Positions 1 through 9,179 are shown, numbered from the stretch's first letter. The stretch is DNA of 64,000 nucleotides from Rhizobium freirei PRF 81 (GCF_000359745.1 NZ_AQHN01000062.1:106108-170107); one strand, 5' to 3'. Program-made: numbers and translations. The notes: a model not told the origin generated them from the letters alone.

Positions 1-918
1 ACGCTGGCCTGCGACCGTGAGATCGCAATTGCCACCGCGCTCTGCGGCCAGATCGACGATGACCGAGCCGGGCTTCATCATCGCTACCATGTCGGCCAAC
101 CAGAGTTTGGGCGCATCACGCCCAGGAATGAGCGCCGTCGTTATGACGACATCGATTTCGGGGGCAAGTTCCCGAAACTTCTCCAATTGCTTTTCACGGA
201 ATTCGGGAGAAGACGGTGCTGCATATCCACCGGTCGCAGCCCCATCCTGACTGTTATCTTTGAAGTCGAGATACACGAACTTGGCGCCCATAGACTCGAT
301 CTGCTCGGCCACTTCCGGACGCACGTCAAAGGCATAGGTAATGGCGCCAAGCGATGTCGCCGTGCCGACGGCCGCAAGACCGGCGACACCTGCACCGATG
401 ATGAGAACCTTGGCCGGCGGCACTTTGCCAGCAGCCGTCACCTGGCCGGTGAAGAAACGTCCGAAATTGTTGCCGGCTTCGATGACCGCGCGATAGCCGG
501 CGATGTTGGCCATGGACGACAACGCGTCCATCTTCTGCGCCCGTGAGATCCGGGGCACCATGTCCATGGCAATGACATTTGCTCCAGAATTCTTCACCTG
601 GTCCAGAAGTTCCTTGTTCTGCGCAGGATAAAAGAAGGAGATCAATGTTTGACCATCGCGCAGGCGCTCCACCTCGAAGGCTTCCGGCGGCCGCACCTTG
701 GCGATCACGTCGACCTCAGCGTAAAGATCCTCCACTTTGTCGAAAACCGCGACGCCAGCCGCACGATAGCGATCATCGGTGAAGCCAGCCGCCAAGCCCG
801 CACCCGCTTCAACGAAGCACGCATATCCGAGCTTCTGAAGCTCTCGAGCGCTCTCGGGCGTCAAAGCTACCCTCAGCTCACCAGGGGTAGTTTCCCTGGG
901 AGATCCAAATTTCATCAT
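1..918 (-). CDS. pntA: NAD(P) transhydrogenase subunit alpha (partial, N-terminal 306 residues)
   Basis: The minus-strand reading frame is open from the ATG at 918 (or 915) to the window edge, so the C-terminus is missing. The product starts MKFGSP and shows the alanine dehydrogenase/transhydrogenase N-terminal fold: R-V-A-L-T-P-E near residue 15, an A-K-V-R-P-P segment, a conserved Q-D-R-region equivalent, and a Rossmann nucleotide site V-L-I-I-G-A-G-V-A-G-L-A near residue 170. PntA forms the NAD(H)-binding domain I of the proton-translocating transhydrogenase that reduces NADP+ with NADH. The continuation and pntB should lie beyond position 1. Family call is firm; the choice between the two adjacent start Met codons is not. 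Confidence 0.93.
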   Translation of the reverse strand, partial: MMKFGSPRETTPGELRVALTPESARELQKLGYACFVEAGAGLAAGFTDDRYRAAGVAVFDKVEDLYAEVDVIAKVRPPEAFEVERLRDGQTLISFFYPAQNKELLDQVKNSGANVIAMDMVPRISRAQKMDALSSMANIAGYRAVIEAGNNFGRFFTGQVTAAGKVPPAKVLIIGAGVAGLAAVGTATSLGAITYAFDVRPEVAEQIESMGAKFVYLDFKDNSQDGAATGGYAAPSSPEFREKQLEKFRELAPEIDVVITTALIPGRDAPKLWLADMVAMMKPGSVIVDLAAERGGNCDLTVAGQR

Positions 919-1208
919 CGCTGAACTTCCGGCGTAACCGGCTCCTCTGACCTAAATTCCCCGTCGATGGTCCACGGAGTTACTGATTGGCAGACGAAAA
1001 CGATCAAACCGGAATAGACTTGTCTAGTGCAGCGGGGCGCAGATATGCTGGTTTTTGTCGCTCAAGAGACTGCTTAAATCGATTTTTATTTTGACGCATT
1101 GCACACACGACTGACTAAAACGTTTCCGCTTTTAGCTGAATCGGAAAGGATTCTATTCTTGGTTGTTTTGTGATCCAAGATGCCGGCTGAAGTGGAGGCC
1201 AGTATCGG

Positions 1209-1478
1209 ATGACTCGACCTCTTTCAAACGATCTCCGCAAGCGTGTTGTTGATGCAATCGAGGCCGGCGAGAGCTGCCGGTCGGTGGCGGCACGGTTAGG
1301 TATTACGGTGTCTGCAGCGTTGAAGTGGTCTCAGCGTTATCGATCGAGCGGATCTGTCGCGCCCGGGAAGATGGGTGGTCAGCGCAAGCGTGTTCTGGAG
1401 CCGTACCGGGCGTTTATCGCGGAGCGGATCAACCAGACGCCGCATCTGTCACTGCACGGGTTGAAGGAAGAGTTGGCC
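1209..1478 (+). pseudogene. IS630-family transposase, N-terminal stub
   Basis: The first 90 codons encode the helix-turn-helix part of an IS630-type transposase: a start like MTRPLSNDLRKRV, the S-V-A-A-R-L-G-I recognition-helix region, then the linker S-V-A-P-G-K-M-G-G, E-P-Y-R-A-F-I-A-E-R-I and L-H-G-L-K-E-E-L-A typical of rhizobial copies. After residue 90 the frame stays open to 1589 but the protein no longer resembles a transposase, and the whole DDE catalytic domain is missing. This marks an insertion remnant between pntA and the regulator/hydrogenase-like operon. The frame could still make a short HTH protein, but that is speculative. Confidence 0.8.
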
Positions 1479-1672
1479 CTTCCTTCTCTCGTTGTTGCTG
1501 GATTGGGTCGTAACGGTTTCTACGGAGGCCAACATGTCCGAAATGATGACGGTTCGTCTCACCACTCGATGTGGCGCTCTCATAACTGAGCTTTCGGCTT
1601 TGTGTGAAGATGCCGCATCACAATTGTGATTTGAAACATCAGTAAGCATGCGCTAAATTTCTAACATCAGAG

Positions 1673-1687
1673 CTTATGAAGCATAAG
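1673..1687. promoter_or_regulatory. Inverted repeat upstream of the XRE regulator gene
   Basis: Perfect 6-bp arms CTTATG and CATAAG separated by AAG end 13 bp before the ATG at 1701. The position suits an operator or autoregulatory site of the XRE protein. This is inference from symmetry and location only. Confidence 0.35.
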
Positions 1688-1700
1688 TGATGGTTCCGCC

Positions 1701-2003
1701 ATGATCACAGCCGCTCAGATGCGGGCCGCCAGAGCCCTTCTTGGTATAGATCAGCGCCAGCTCGCCGAATTGGCGGGTATATCCGTTCCGACAATCCAAC
1801 GCATGGAGGCAAGCGCCGATGTCGTGCGTGGCAACGTCGATTCCCTGATGCGACTGCTAGCGGCTTTAAGCGAGGCCGGTATAGAGGTGATCAGCGAGGG
1901 CGCCGTCAGCCAGGACGGAGGGCGAGGCGTCAGGCTGAAGCCCAAGCGGTCGGAGAGTGGGGTGCCTGGTATGTCCGGGCGAGGAACGGGACCTCGCTCA
2001 TGA
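1701..2003 (+). CDS. XRE-type helix-turn-helix transcriptional regulator
   Basis: A 100-residue protein with a single Cro/C1-type HTH at residues about 5-58: Q-M-R-A-A-R-A-L-L-G-I-D-Q, then Q-L-A-E-L-A-G-I-S-V-P-T-I-Q-R-M-E. It ends with the G-I-E-V-I-S-E-G and G-R-G-V-R-L-K strand typical of short rhizobial XRE regulators. It would bind DNA in the cytoplasm. The stop at 2001-2003 overlaps the ATG of the downstream hyfB-like gene at 2000, so the two are probably cotranscribed and translationally coupled. That makes it a candidate regulator of the 2000-9162 operon. Confidence 0.8.
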   Translation: MITAAQMRAARALLGIDQRQLAELAGISVPTIQRMEASADVVRGNVDSLMRLLAALSEAGIEVISEGAVSQDGGRGVRLKPKRSESGVPGMSGRGTGPRS

Positions 2004-4021
2004 TCGCCCTATCCGCGCTCCTGTTATGCTCGGTGTTCCTGCTTGCAACCGCAACCTTTGCCGTCTTCATCGCTCGTTCGAAACAAGCAACGACGCTCAT
2101 CTATGGTTTGAGCTTCGGTCTGTCGGCAATCGCCTTTGCCATTGCGGTCGACGCACTCGCCACGGCGGCTTCGCCCGACGCCGCATCCACGCTCGTGCTT
2201 CCCATCGGCCTGCCGTGGATTGGCAGTCATTTCCGTCTGGACCCGCTATCTTCCTTCTTTCTGACGGTCATCAATTTCGGTGGCATGCTTTCGAGCCTGT
2301 ATGCCCTCGGCTACGGCCGTCATGAACATGCGCCGCACCGAGTGCTACCGTTCTTTCCGGCCTTTGTCGCCGGCATGAACCTCGTGACCCTCGCGGACGA
2401 CGCCTTCACTTTCCTGATGTCCTGGGAGTTTATGTCGCTCGCCTCCTGGGCGCTTGTGATCGCCCATCATCGCGATACCGACAACCGAAAAGCGGGCTAT
2501 CTCTACATCGTGATGGCCAGCTTCGGCACGCTTACCCTTTTGCTCGCCTTCGGCCTGCTTGCGGGACCGGATGGCAACTACAGCTTTGCCTCCATGCGTG
2601 CCGCCGAACACACGTCACTGACCTCAGGTCTGGTTCTCGTCTTGCTGCTGGTCGGCGCCGGATCAAAGGCTGGACTGGCGCCCCTGCATGTCTGGCTGCC
2701 GCGAGCGCATCCGGCCGCCCCGAGCCATGTTTCTGCGCTCATGAGCGGCGTCATGACCAAAGTCGCGGTTTACGGCTTCATCCGCGTGATCTTCGATCTG
2801 CTCGGCACGCCGGCCTGGTGGTTCGGCGTCGCCGTTCTGGCCATCGGCGGCATCACTGCAGTTCTCGGCATCCTTCACGCATTGATGGAAGGCGATCTCA
2901 AGCGCCTGCTCGCCTACAGCACCATTGAAAATATTGGCGTCATCTTCATCAGCCTCGGTCTGGCGCTTGCATTCAAGGCGAACGGCATGGGGCTGCCGGC
3001 AGCCTTGGCGCTGACGGCCGCGCTGTTCCATGTCCTCAATCACTCATTCTTCAAGAGCCTGCTTTTCTTTGGCGCCGGTGCTGTGCTGACGGCAACGGGA
3101 GAACGGGACATGGAAAAACTCGGTGGGCTCATCCATCGCATGCCGGCAACGGCCGTGGTGTTTCTCGCAGGCTGCATCGCAATCTCGGCTCTTCCTCCCT
3201 TCAATGGTTTCGTTTCCGAGTGGCTGACATTCCAGGCCGTCCTGCAGAGCCCTGCCCTGCCCCAGTGGGGATTGAAGCTTCTTGTACCGGCTGTGGGCGG
3301 TCTGCTCGCCCTTACCGCAGCCCTTGCAGCGGCCTGTTTCGTCAAGGTCTTTGGCGTGACATTTCTCGGTCGACCCCGTACCGGGTTGGCGGAACGGGCA
3401 ACGGAGGTCGATGCTTTCTCGCTTTCGGCCATGTCGGTGCTGGCTTTCCTCTGCCTCGCGGCCGGTGTCCTGCCCGGGATCGTCATTGACGCACTCGCTC
3501 CGCTGACGCTCTCGCTGATCGGCCAGCGGATGTCGGTACAGACAGACATTCCATGGCTGTCGATCGTGCCGATCGCCGAAGCCCACAGTTCCTATAACGG
3601 CTTGCTCGTTTTCCTCTTCATCCTGTTTTCAGCGTCGTTCACGGCCTATCTGGTTCACCGCTTTGGCTCGCGACGCATCCGCCGGGCGCCGGCCTGGGAT
3701 TGCGGCTTTCCGATAAACAACCCGGCAACGCAATATACCGCCAGCAGTTTCGCTCAGCCTATCCGGCGCGTCTTCGGCACGCTGATCTTTCGCGCACGCG
3801 ATCGGGTCACCATACCACCACCCGGTGATATCAGGCCGGCGCGGTTCACGCTGGAAATGCATGATCATATCTGGGAAGGCGTCTATCTGCCGATCGTCGG
3901 CGCCATCGGCTTTGCCGCCGAAAAACTCAATTATCTGCAGTTCCTGACGATCCGGCGATACCTGAGCCTGGTCTTCCTCACGCTTGTCCTTCTGCTTCTG
4001 GTACTGGCGCTATGGTCATGA
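2000..4021 (+). CDS. hyfB: HyfB-like proton-pumping antiporter subunit of a hydrogenase-4/Ehr-type complex
   Basis: A 673-residue, very hydrophobic protein of the NuoL/M/N (Mrp antiporter) family. Conserved ion-channel residues are visible: a Glu in S-W-E-F-M-S-L (about residue 141), a Lys in V-G-A-G-S-K-A-G-L-A-P-L-H (about residue 220) followed by V-W-L-P-R-A-H-P, and a Lys in D-L-K-R-L-L-A-Y-S. HyfB-type subunits translocate ions as part of group 4 hydrogenase complexes. It is the first of six overlapping or closely spaced subunit genes and is about the usual HyfB length. Its start overlaps the XRE gene by 4 nt. Confidence 0.92.
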   Translation: MIALSALLLCSVFLLATATFAVFIARSKQATTLIYGLSFGLSAIAFAIAVDALATAASPDAASTLVLPIGLPWIGSHFRLDPLSSFFLTVINFGGMLSSLYALGYGRHEHAPHRVLPFFPAFVAGMNLVTLADDAFTFLMSWEFMSLASWALVIAHHRDTDNRKAGYLYIVMASFGTLTLLLAFGLLAGPDGNYSFASMRAAEHTSLTSGLVLVLLLVGAGSKAGLAPLHVWLPRAHPAAPSHVSALMSGVMTKVAVYGFIRVIFDLLGTPAWWFGVAVLAIGGITAVLGILHALMEGDLKRLLAYSTIENIGVIFISLGLALAFKANGMGLPAALALTAALFHVLNHSFFKSLLFFGAGAVLTATGERDMEKLGGLIHRMPATAVVFLAGCIAISALPPFNGFVSEWLTFQAVLQSPALPQWGLKLLVPAVGGLLALTAALAAACFVKVFGVTFLGRPRTGLAERATEVDAFSLSAMSVLAFLCLAAGVLPGIVIDALAPLTLSLIGQRMSVQTDIPWLSIVPIAEAHSSYNGLLVFLFILFSASFTAYLVHRFGSRRIRRAPAWDCGFPINNPATQYTASSFAQPIRRVFGTLIFRARDRVTIPPPGDIRPARFTLEMHDHIWEGVYLPIVGAIGFAAEKLNYLQFLTIRRYLSLVFLTLVLLLLVLALWS

Positions 4022-4968
4022 TATCCGCCCTTTTCATCCAAGCCCTTCAGATGGCGCTTGTGGTGCTGCTGGCACCACTGCTGACAGGCCTCGTGCGCAT
4101 GTTCAAGGCGCGGATGCTGCGCCGTCGGGGTCCATCCTTGGTCCAACCCTATCGCGATCTTATCCGGCTTCTACGCAAGGAGGCGGTGATTGCGGAAAAC
4201 GCATCCTGGCTGTTCAGAACAGCACCTTACCTGATCTTTGCCGCCACATGGGTAGCTGCCGCCCTCATCCCGACCTTCGCCACTGGCCTCGTCTTCAGCT
4301 GGACCGCGGATCTGATTGCCATCATCGCGCTGCTTGGCAGCGCGCGCTTCTTCCTGTCGCTCGCCGGCATGGATGTGGGCACAAGCTTCGGCGGCATCGG
4401 CTCGAGCCGCGAGATGATGATTGCGACGCTCGCCGAGCCGTCGATGCTGCTCATCATCTTCACGCTTGCCCTGGTCGCCGGCTCAACCCAGCTTTCCACC
4501 ATCGCTGCCTTCATGACTTCGCCGCAGGTGGGGCTGCGCGTCTCGCTGGCGATAGCTCTCTTTGCACTTATCATGGTTGCAATCGCTGAAAACGCCCGCA
4601 TCCCGGTCGACAACCCCGCGACCCATCTGGAATTGACTATGGTGCACGAAGCCATGGTGCTCGAATATTCCGGGCGGCACCTTGCCATGATCGAGCTCGC
4701 GGCATCGCTCAAGCTGCTGCTCTACATTTCGTTGATCGCCTGCCTTTTCATTCCCTGGAAGCTTGTGGCCTTCGGGGCCGGGCCGCTTGCCTATCTGACG
4801 GGATTGCTCGCCTATCTCGTCAAGCTTGCGGCGGGCGGCGCCCTGCTTGCACTCTTCGAAACCGCGACTGCCAAGATGCGCGTCTTCCGTGTGCCGGAAT
4901 TCCTCGGTGCAGCGCTGATGCTCGGTCTGCTTGCTGCATTGCTGCGTTTCGTGTCGAGGGGGCTCTGA
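4012..4968 (+). CDS. hyfC: HyfC-like subunit (NuoH/complex I subunit 1 family)
   Basis: A 318-residue membrane protein with about eight hydrophobic segments. Family signatures are the D-L-I-R-L-L-R-K-E segment near residue 50 and the acidic loop R-I-P-V-D-N-P followed by H-L-E-L-T-M-V-H-E near residues 198-215, the region that in NuoH contacts the NuoB/NuoD quinone pocket. It would anchor the peripheral arm and couple redox energy to ion pumping. The ATG at 4012 overlaps the end of hyfB by 10 nt; a second ATG at 4018 is also possible. The stop overlaps hyfE as TGATG. Confidence 0.92.
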   Translation: MVMISALFIQALQMALVVLLAPLLTGLVRMFKARMLRRRGPSLVQPYRDLIRLLRKEAVIAENASWLFRTAPYLIFAATWVAAALIPTFATGLVFSWTADLIAIIALLGSARFFLSLAGMDVGTSFGGIGSSREMMIATLAEPSMLLIIFTLALVAGSTQLSTIAAFMTSPQVGLRVSLAIALFALIMVAIAENARIPVDNPATHLELTMVHEAMVLEYSGRHLAMIELAASLKLLLYISLIACLFIPWKLVAFGAGPLAYLTGLLAYLVKLAAGGALLALFETATAKMRVFRVPEFLGAALMLGLLAALLRFVSRGL

Positions 4969-5633
4969 TGACCGGTTCCGTCTTCGATATCGCTCACATG
5001 CTTGCCGGCGGTCTGGTCCTCGTCAGCATGATGATGCTCTATCAGGACCGTCTCTATGCGCTGCTGAACGTCTTTGCGCTGCATTCGCTGGTGCTGACGT
5101 TGTCGGTTGCCTGGCAAGCCTTCATCCAAGACGCGCCGCATCTCTTCGTGACGGCGGCGATCGCTCTTATTTTCAAGGCGATCATCATTCCTGTCGTGCT
5201 GCATCGCATGATCCGCCAGCTTGGCATCCATCGCGAGATCGAGACCGTTGTCGGCATCGGTCCCACCATGCTCGCCGGCCTGGGATTGGTGGCTCTGGCC
5301 ACGGTGGTCATGCTGCGCGTGACACCGTCGGCTGATCCGATCGCTCGGGAAGATCTTGCCTTCGCCCTGTCGGTCCTGCTGCTGGGATTGCTGATCATGG
5401 TCACGCGCCGCAATGCCGTCAGCCAGGTCGTCGGCTTCATGTCGCTGGAAAACGGGTTGGTATTGGCGGCGACGGGCGCCAAGGGCATGCCGCTGGTGGT
5501 GGAGATCAGCGTCGCCTTCTCGATCCTGATCGCCTTCATCGTCATCGGCGTCTTCCTGTTCCGCATCCGCGAGCGTTTCGACACGGTAGACGTGCGGGCG
5601 CTCGACGACTTCAAGGGGAGACGGCGGAAATGA
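4968..5633 (+). CDS. hyfE: HyfE-like membrane subunit (NuoK-related)
   Basis: A 221-residue protein with about seven predicted membrane segments. It contains an acidic S-L-E-N-G-L-V-L-A helix near residue 160 characteristic of HyfE/NuoK-like subunits, and a C-terminal F-L-F-R-I-R-E-R-F tail. It is expected to be a small membrane component of the hydrogenase-4-like complex. It starts at the A of the preceding TGA (1-nt overlap) and ends with an ATGA overlap with hyfF, so all these subunits are translationally coupled. Confidence 0.88.
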   Translation: MTGSVFDIAHMLAGGLVLVSMMMLYQDRLYALLNVFALHSLVLTLSVAWQAFIQDAPHLFVTAAIALIFKAIIIPVVLHRMIRQLGIHREIETVVGIGPTMLAGLGLVALATVVMLRVTPSADPIAREDLAFALSVLLLGLLIMVTRRNAVSQVVGFMSLENGLVLAATGAKGMPLVVEISVAFSILIAFIVIGVFLFRIRERFDTVDVRALDDFKGRRRK

Positions 5634-7096
5634 ACGCTTTCTTCTCCTCCGTCCTCGGCTTCGACGCGGTCACCGCCGTCCTGGTCGTTCCGATCGCGGC
5701 CGCGGCCCTTCTGGCGCTCCTGCCCGGTTACCGCATGACGGCACGGCTGAACATAGTCGCGAGCCTTTTGACGCTGCTTGCGGCGTTTTTGCTCTTTTTC
5801 AGCGCTCGGCTGCCGCCGGGCCGATATCTGCTCGTGGACGATCTTAATATCATTTTTATCGTCCTAAATGCTTTCGTCGGTTTCACCACCAGCGTCTTCA
5901 GTGCCGGTTACATCGCCCACGAACTCGAGATCGGCCGCCTGACGCCCGCCAACTTGCGATTCTACCATGCGATGTACCAGATCATGATGTTTGGTATGAA
6001 TCTCGCATTCGTCTCGAACAATATCGGCCTGATGTGGGTGGCGGTGGAACTTGCGACGCTGACCACCGTGCTGATGGTCGGCATCTATCGCACTCATGAG
6101 GCATTGGAAGCCGCCTGGAAATATTTCATCCTTGGAAGCGTCGGTATCGCCTTTGCGCTGTTCGGCACCATCCTCGTATACCTCGCCGCGCAGACCGTTG
6201 TCGGCACCGGCTACGACGCCATGGTCTGGACGACACTGGTAGAGCACGCCACCGGCTTCGATCCGGCTCTTCTCAACCTCGCTTTCATCTTCCTGCTGCT
6301 CGGCTACGGCACCAAGGTCGGACTGGCGCCGCTCCATGCCTGGCTGCCTGACGCTCATGCCGAGGGGCCGACACCGATCTCGGCGGTACTTTCAGGCCTG
6401 CTGCTCAATGTTGCGCTCTATGCCGTGCTGCGTTTCAAGATATTGCTTGCCGCCACTCCGGAGGCGATCAGCCCCGGGCCGCTTATGATGACGATGGGGC
6501 TCATCTCGCTGATCTTCGCCGCCTTCATGCTCTACCGCCGGCGCGATATCAAACGTCTGTTCGCCTACTCCTCCATAGAACATATGGGCATCATCGTCTT
6601 TGCCTTCGGGCTCGGCGGCTCGCTCGCCAATTTTGCCGGCCTGCTGCATATGGTCATGCATTCGCTGACCAAATCGGCGATCTTCTTCGCCGTCGGTCAT
6701 ATCGCCCAGATCAAGGGGACGCAGAGGCTTTCCGCCATTCGCGGCCTCACCGAGACCCATCCGGGACTCGGCTGGGGCTTGCTGGCCGGCGTAATCGCCA
6801 TTGCCGGCCTGCCGCCGGCCGGCATCTTCATGAGTGAGTTCCTCATCGTCAGTTCGACCTTCGCAAAGCAGCCGTTGCTCGCCATCCCGCTGGTATTTGG
6901 GCTGCTGGTCGCGTTCGGAGCTCTATTGCTGCGATTGACGGGGGCCATCTTTGGTCAACCACGCGGCAGCCTTGCCCCGGCCGAGGCGTCTTACTTGCCG
7001 ATGTTCCTGCATCTGGCGCTCGTGCTCGGCGCCGGAATCTACCTGCCACCCCCGATGGTTGCTTGGTTTCAGCATATCGCCAATCTTCTTCGATGA
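5630..7096 (+). CDS. hyfF: HyfF-like antiporter subunit (NuoN/NuoM family)
   Basis: A 488-residue polytopic protein. It carries the Glu in W-V-A-V-E-L-A-T-L (about residue 138), the Lys in G-Y-G-T-K-V-G-L-A-P-L-H (about residue 228) followed by A-W-L-P-D-A-H-A-E-G-P-T-P, and the D-I-K-R-L-F-A-Y-S-S-I-E-H loop. These match the ion-translocating Mrp-type core. It is the second antiporter-like subunit of the complex, alongside HyfB. Only B, C, E, F, G and I homologues are present; no HyfD- or HyfA/H-like gene is in the cluster. Confidence 0.92.
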   Translation: MNAFFSSVLGFDAVTAVLVVPIAAAALLALLPGYRMTARLNIVASLLTLLAAFLLFFSARLPPGRYLLVDDLNIIFIVLNAFVGFTTSVFSAGYIAHELEIGRLTPANLRFYHAMYQIMMFGMNLAFVSNNIGLMWVAVELATLTTVLMVGIYRTHEALEAAWKYFILGSVGIAFALFGTILVYLAAQTVVGTGYDAMVWTTLVEHATGFDPALLNLAFIFLLLGYGTKVGLAPLHAWLPDAHAEGPTPISAVLSGLLLNVALYAVLRFKILLAATPEAISPGPLMMTMGLISLIFAAFMLYRRRDIKRLFAYSSIEHMGIIVFAFGLGGSLANFAGLLHMVMHSLTKSAIFFAVGHIAQIKGTQRLSAIRGLTETHPGLGWGLLAGVIAIAGLPPAGIFMSEFLIVSSTFAKQPLLAIPLVFGLLVAFGALLLRLTGAIFGQPRGSLAPAEASYLPMFLHLALVLGAGIYLPPPMVAWFQHIANLLR

Positions 7097-7110
7097 TGCG
7101 AGGCCGGACT

Positions 7111-8622
7111 ATGTCGATGTTGGATGATCTCATAGGAAATAGCCGCCTCGTTTCGCATCACGGGCCCTGGCCGCGTGCCGTCGTCGATTCTTCCACCTGG
7201 GTCTCGGCTGCGTCGAGATTGTCGGAAGGACAATTGACGATGCTCGGCCTCTGGGGCGAACGAAACGCCGTGCACCTGGCGCTGCTCGACGAACAAGCTG
7301 GTACGACCGCGGTCCTCAGCCTGGAGGAACTGCGGAGCGGTTATCCCTCCGTCGCGCGATACCATCCGCCAGCACTACGCCTGGAACGAACGATACGCGA
7401 CCTCACGGGATTGGAGCCGGAGGGCCTCCCGGATAACAGGCCCTGGATCGACCATGGCCGTTGGGATATTCGGTTCCCGCTGGGAAAGCGCGATGCGCCT
7501 GTCGCAGAACTCCCCTACGCCTTTTTGCCTGCCGACGGAGAGAACCTGCACCAGATTCCAGTCGGGCCGGTGCATGCCGGCATTATTGAGCCCGGGCATT
7601 TTCGCTTCACAGCCAATGGCGAGACGGTCGTTCGCCTCGAGGAGCGGCTCGGCTATGTCCACAAGGGGATCGAAGCCTTGATGATGGGGGCCGATCTGGC
7701 ACATGGAATGCGGCTTGCCGGGCGGACATCGGGCGACAGCTGCGTTGCCTATGCCTATGCCTTTTCGCGGGCCGCGGAAGCGGCCCTTGGGGTCGAGGTG
7801 CCGCCGCGCGCCATTTGGCTACGCGCGCTGATGGCCGAACTGGAGCGGCTCGCCAATCATCTCGGGGACATAGGCGCCATCTGCAACGACGCGGCCTTTG
7901 CACTGATGCTCGCCCATTGCGGCGTGCTTCGAGAGCAGGTGCTGCGTGCCGCTGACGCTGCTTTCGGGCATCGGCTGATGCGCGACCGTATCGTGCCTGG
8001 CGGCGTTGCCGTCGATCTCGACGACAACGGAAAGACTGGTTTGCGGGCTCTGCATGCCGAGCTTTGCCGGAAATTCCCCGCTCTCGTGGACCTCTACGAC
8101 GATACGGCCTCGCTTCAAGACCGAACGGTCGGCACTGGCACGCTGGGTAATGGGCTTGCAGGTCAATATGGTGCAGGCGGTTATATCGGGCGAGCAGCCG
8201 GGCGTGGTTTCGATGCCCGGCATGACCTTGCCTATCCGCCCTATGACGAACTGACGTTCGACGTGCCGCTGCTCAGCGACGGCGACGTAAACGCCCGGAT
8301 CTGGATTCGCATTCGCGAAGTCGAGCAGAGCCTGTCGCTCATCGAACAAATTCTCGACCGCCTGCCGGGGGGGCTAATTCTTTCGGACGTTTCGCCCGTC
8401 GACGAATTTCGGGAAGGTATGGCTCTTGTCGAAGGATTCCGCGGTGACGTCCTGGCGTGGCTACGGCTGACGCCCGCGGGCGAAATCGAACGCTGCCATC
8501 TGCGCGATCCATCCTGGTTTCAGTGGCCACTGCTGGAGGCTGTCATCAAAGACAATATCGTCGCCGACTTTCCGCTCTGCAACAAATCATTCAACTGCTC
8601 GTATTCGGGGCACGATCTGTAA
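7111..8622 (+). CDS. hyfG: HyfG-like large subunit (NuoC-NuoD fusion) lacking [NiFe] cysteine pairs
   Basis: A 503-residue protein with an N-terminal NuoC-like part (about 1-150) and a NuoD/hydrogenase large-subunit part (about 165 to the end; L-G-Y-V-H-K-G-I-E and P-G-G-V motifs). Group 4 hydrogenases hold Ni-Fe with two CxxC pairs. Here the first pair is reduced to a lone Cys211 (G-D-S-C-V-A-Y). At the C-terminus Cys490 and Cys496 occur in F-N-C-S-Y-S-G-H-D-L, where a Ser replaces the last expected Cys. Hydrogen chemistry is therefore unlikely; it fits the Ehr group between hydrogenases and complex I. The ATG at 7111 has GAGG 8 nt upstream; earlier in-frame starts (7063, 7093) overlap hyfF. 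Confidence 0.88.
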   Translation: MSMLDDLIGNSRLVSHHGPWPRAVVDSSTWVSAASRLSEGQLTMLGLWGERNAVHLALLDEQAGTTAVLSLEELRSGYPSVARYHPPALRLERTIRDLTGLEPEGLPDNRPWIDHGRWDIRFPLGKRDAPVAELPYAFLPADGENLHQIPVGPVHAGIIEPGHFRFTANGETVVRLEERLGYVHKGIEALMMGADLAHGMRLAGRTSGDSCVAYAYAFSRAAEAALGVEVPPRAIWLRALMAELERLANHLGDIGAICNDAAFALMLAHCGVLREQVLRAADAAFGHRLMRDRIVPGGVAVDLDDNGKTGLRALHAELCRKFPALVDLYDDTASLQDRTVGTGTLGNGLAGQYGAGGYIGRAAGRGFDARHDLAYPPYDELTFDVPLLSDGDVNARIWIRIREVEQSLSLIEQILDRLPGGLILSDVSPVDEFREGMALVEGFRGDVLAWLRLTPAGEIERCHLRDPSWFQWPLLEAVIKDNIVADFPLCNKSFNCSYSGHDL

Positions 8623-8634
8623 GGGCAATAAGCT

Positions 8635-9162
8635 ATGCGCAAGCTCCTGTTCGAAAGCCTGATCCGACCGCCTTTGACGGAACCTGCGCCCATCAGTGCC
8701 GATGCGGCAGCCGAGGAGCTCGCGGCTGCAGTGGACAGCAAAGCGCGCCGCAGGCTCGGCCGCAGTCTGGCGATCCGCGCTGTCGATGCCGGATCCTGCA
8801 ATGGGTGCGAACTTGAAATGCACGCTCTGAACAACGCCTTTTACGATATCGAACGATTTGGCATGCGTTTCGTGGCCTCGCCTCGTCACGCCGACGTGCT
8901 CATGGTCACCGGCCCCGTGACGAAGAACATGGCGGAAGCCCTCGAACGGACATATAATGCCATGCCAGATCCCAAATGGGTCGTTGCGCTGGGCGACTGC
9001 GCGCGCGACGGCGCCTGCTTTGCCGGGAGCTACGCCGTGGTCGGCGGGGTTTCGCAAGTCGTGCCCGTCGACTTGCATATTTCCGGCTGCCCGCCGTCCC
9101 CGACAGATATCCTCAAAGGTTTGCTGGCACTGCTTGATCATGTAAGCGAAGGGACCGGCTAG
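8635..9162 (+). CDS. hyfI: HyfI-like small subunit (NuoB family) with an intact proximal Fe-S motif
   Basis: A 175-residue NuoB/hydrogenase small-subunit protein. Cys55 and Cys58 (G-S-C-N-G-C-E), Cys122 (L-G-D-C-A-R) and Cys152 (S-G-C-P-P-S-P) give the four ligands of the proximal [4Fe-4S] cluster (N2 type). Cys128 is extra. It would pass electrons at the interface with HyfG and HyfC. That this cluster is kept while the [NiFe] ligands of HyfG are lost suggests a redox-active complex with another electron partner. It lies 12 nt after hyfG and closes the operon. Confidence 0.92.
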   Translation: MRKLLFESLIRPPLTEPAPISADAAAEELAAAVDSKARRRLGRSLAIRAVDAGSCNGCELEMHALNNAFYDIERFGMRFVASPRHADVLMVTGPVTKNMAEALERTYNAMPDPKWVVALGDCARDGACFAGSYAVVGGVSQVVPVDLHISGCPPSPTDILKGLLALLDHVSEGTG

Positions 9163-9179
9163 TTCGACGGCAAGGTTCA

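Noticed and set aside
5054..5614. Long minus-strand frame within hyfE
   Set aside because: It is the antisense shadow of a well-supported gene and has no domain or start signal of its own.
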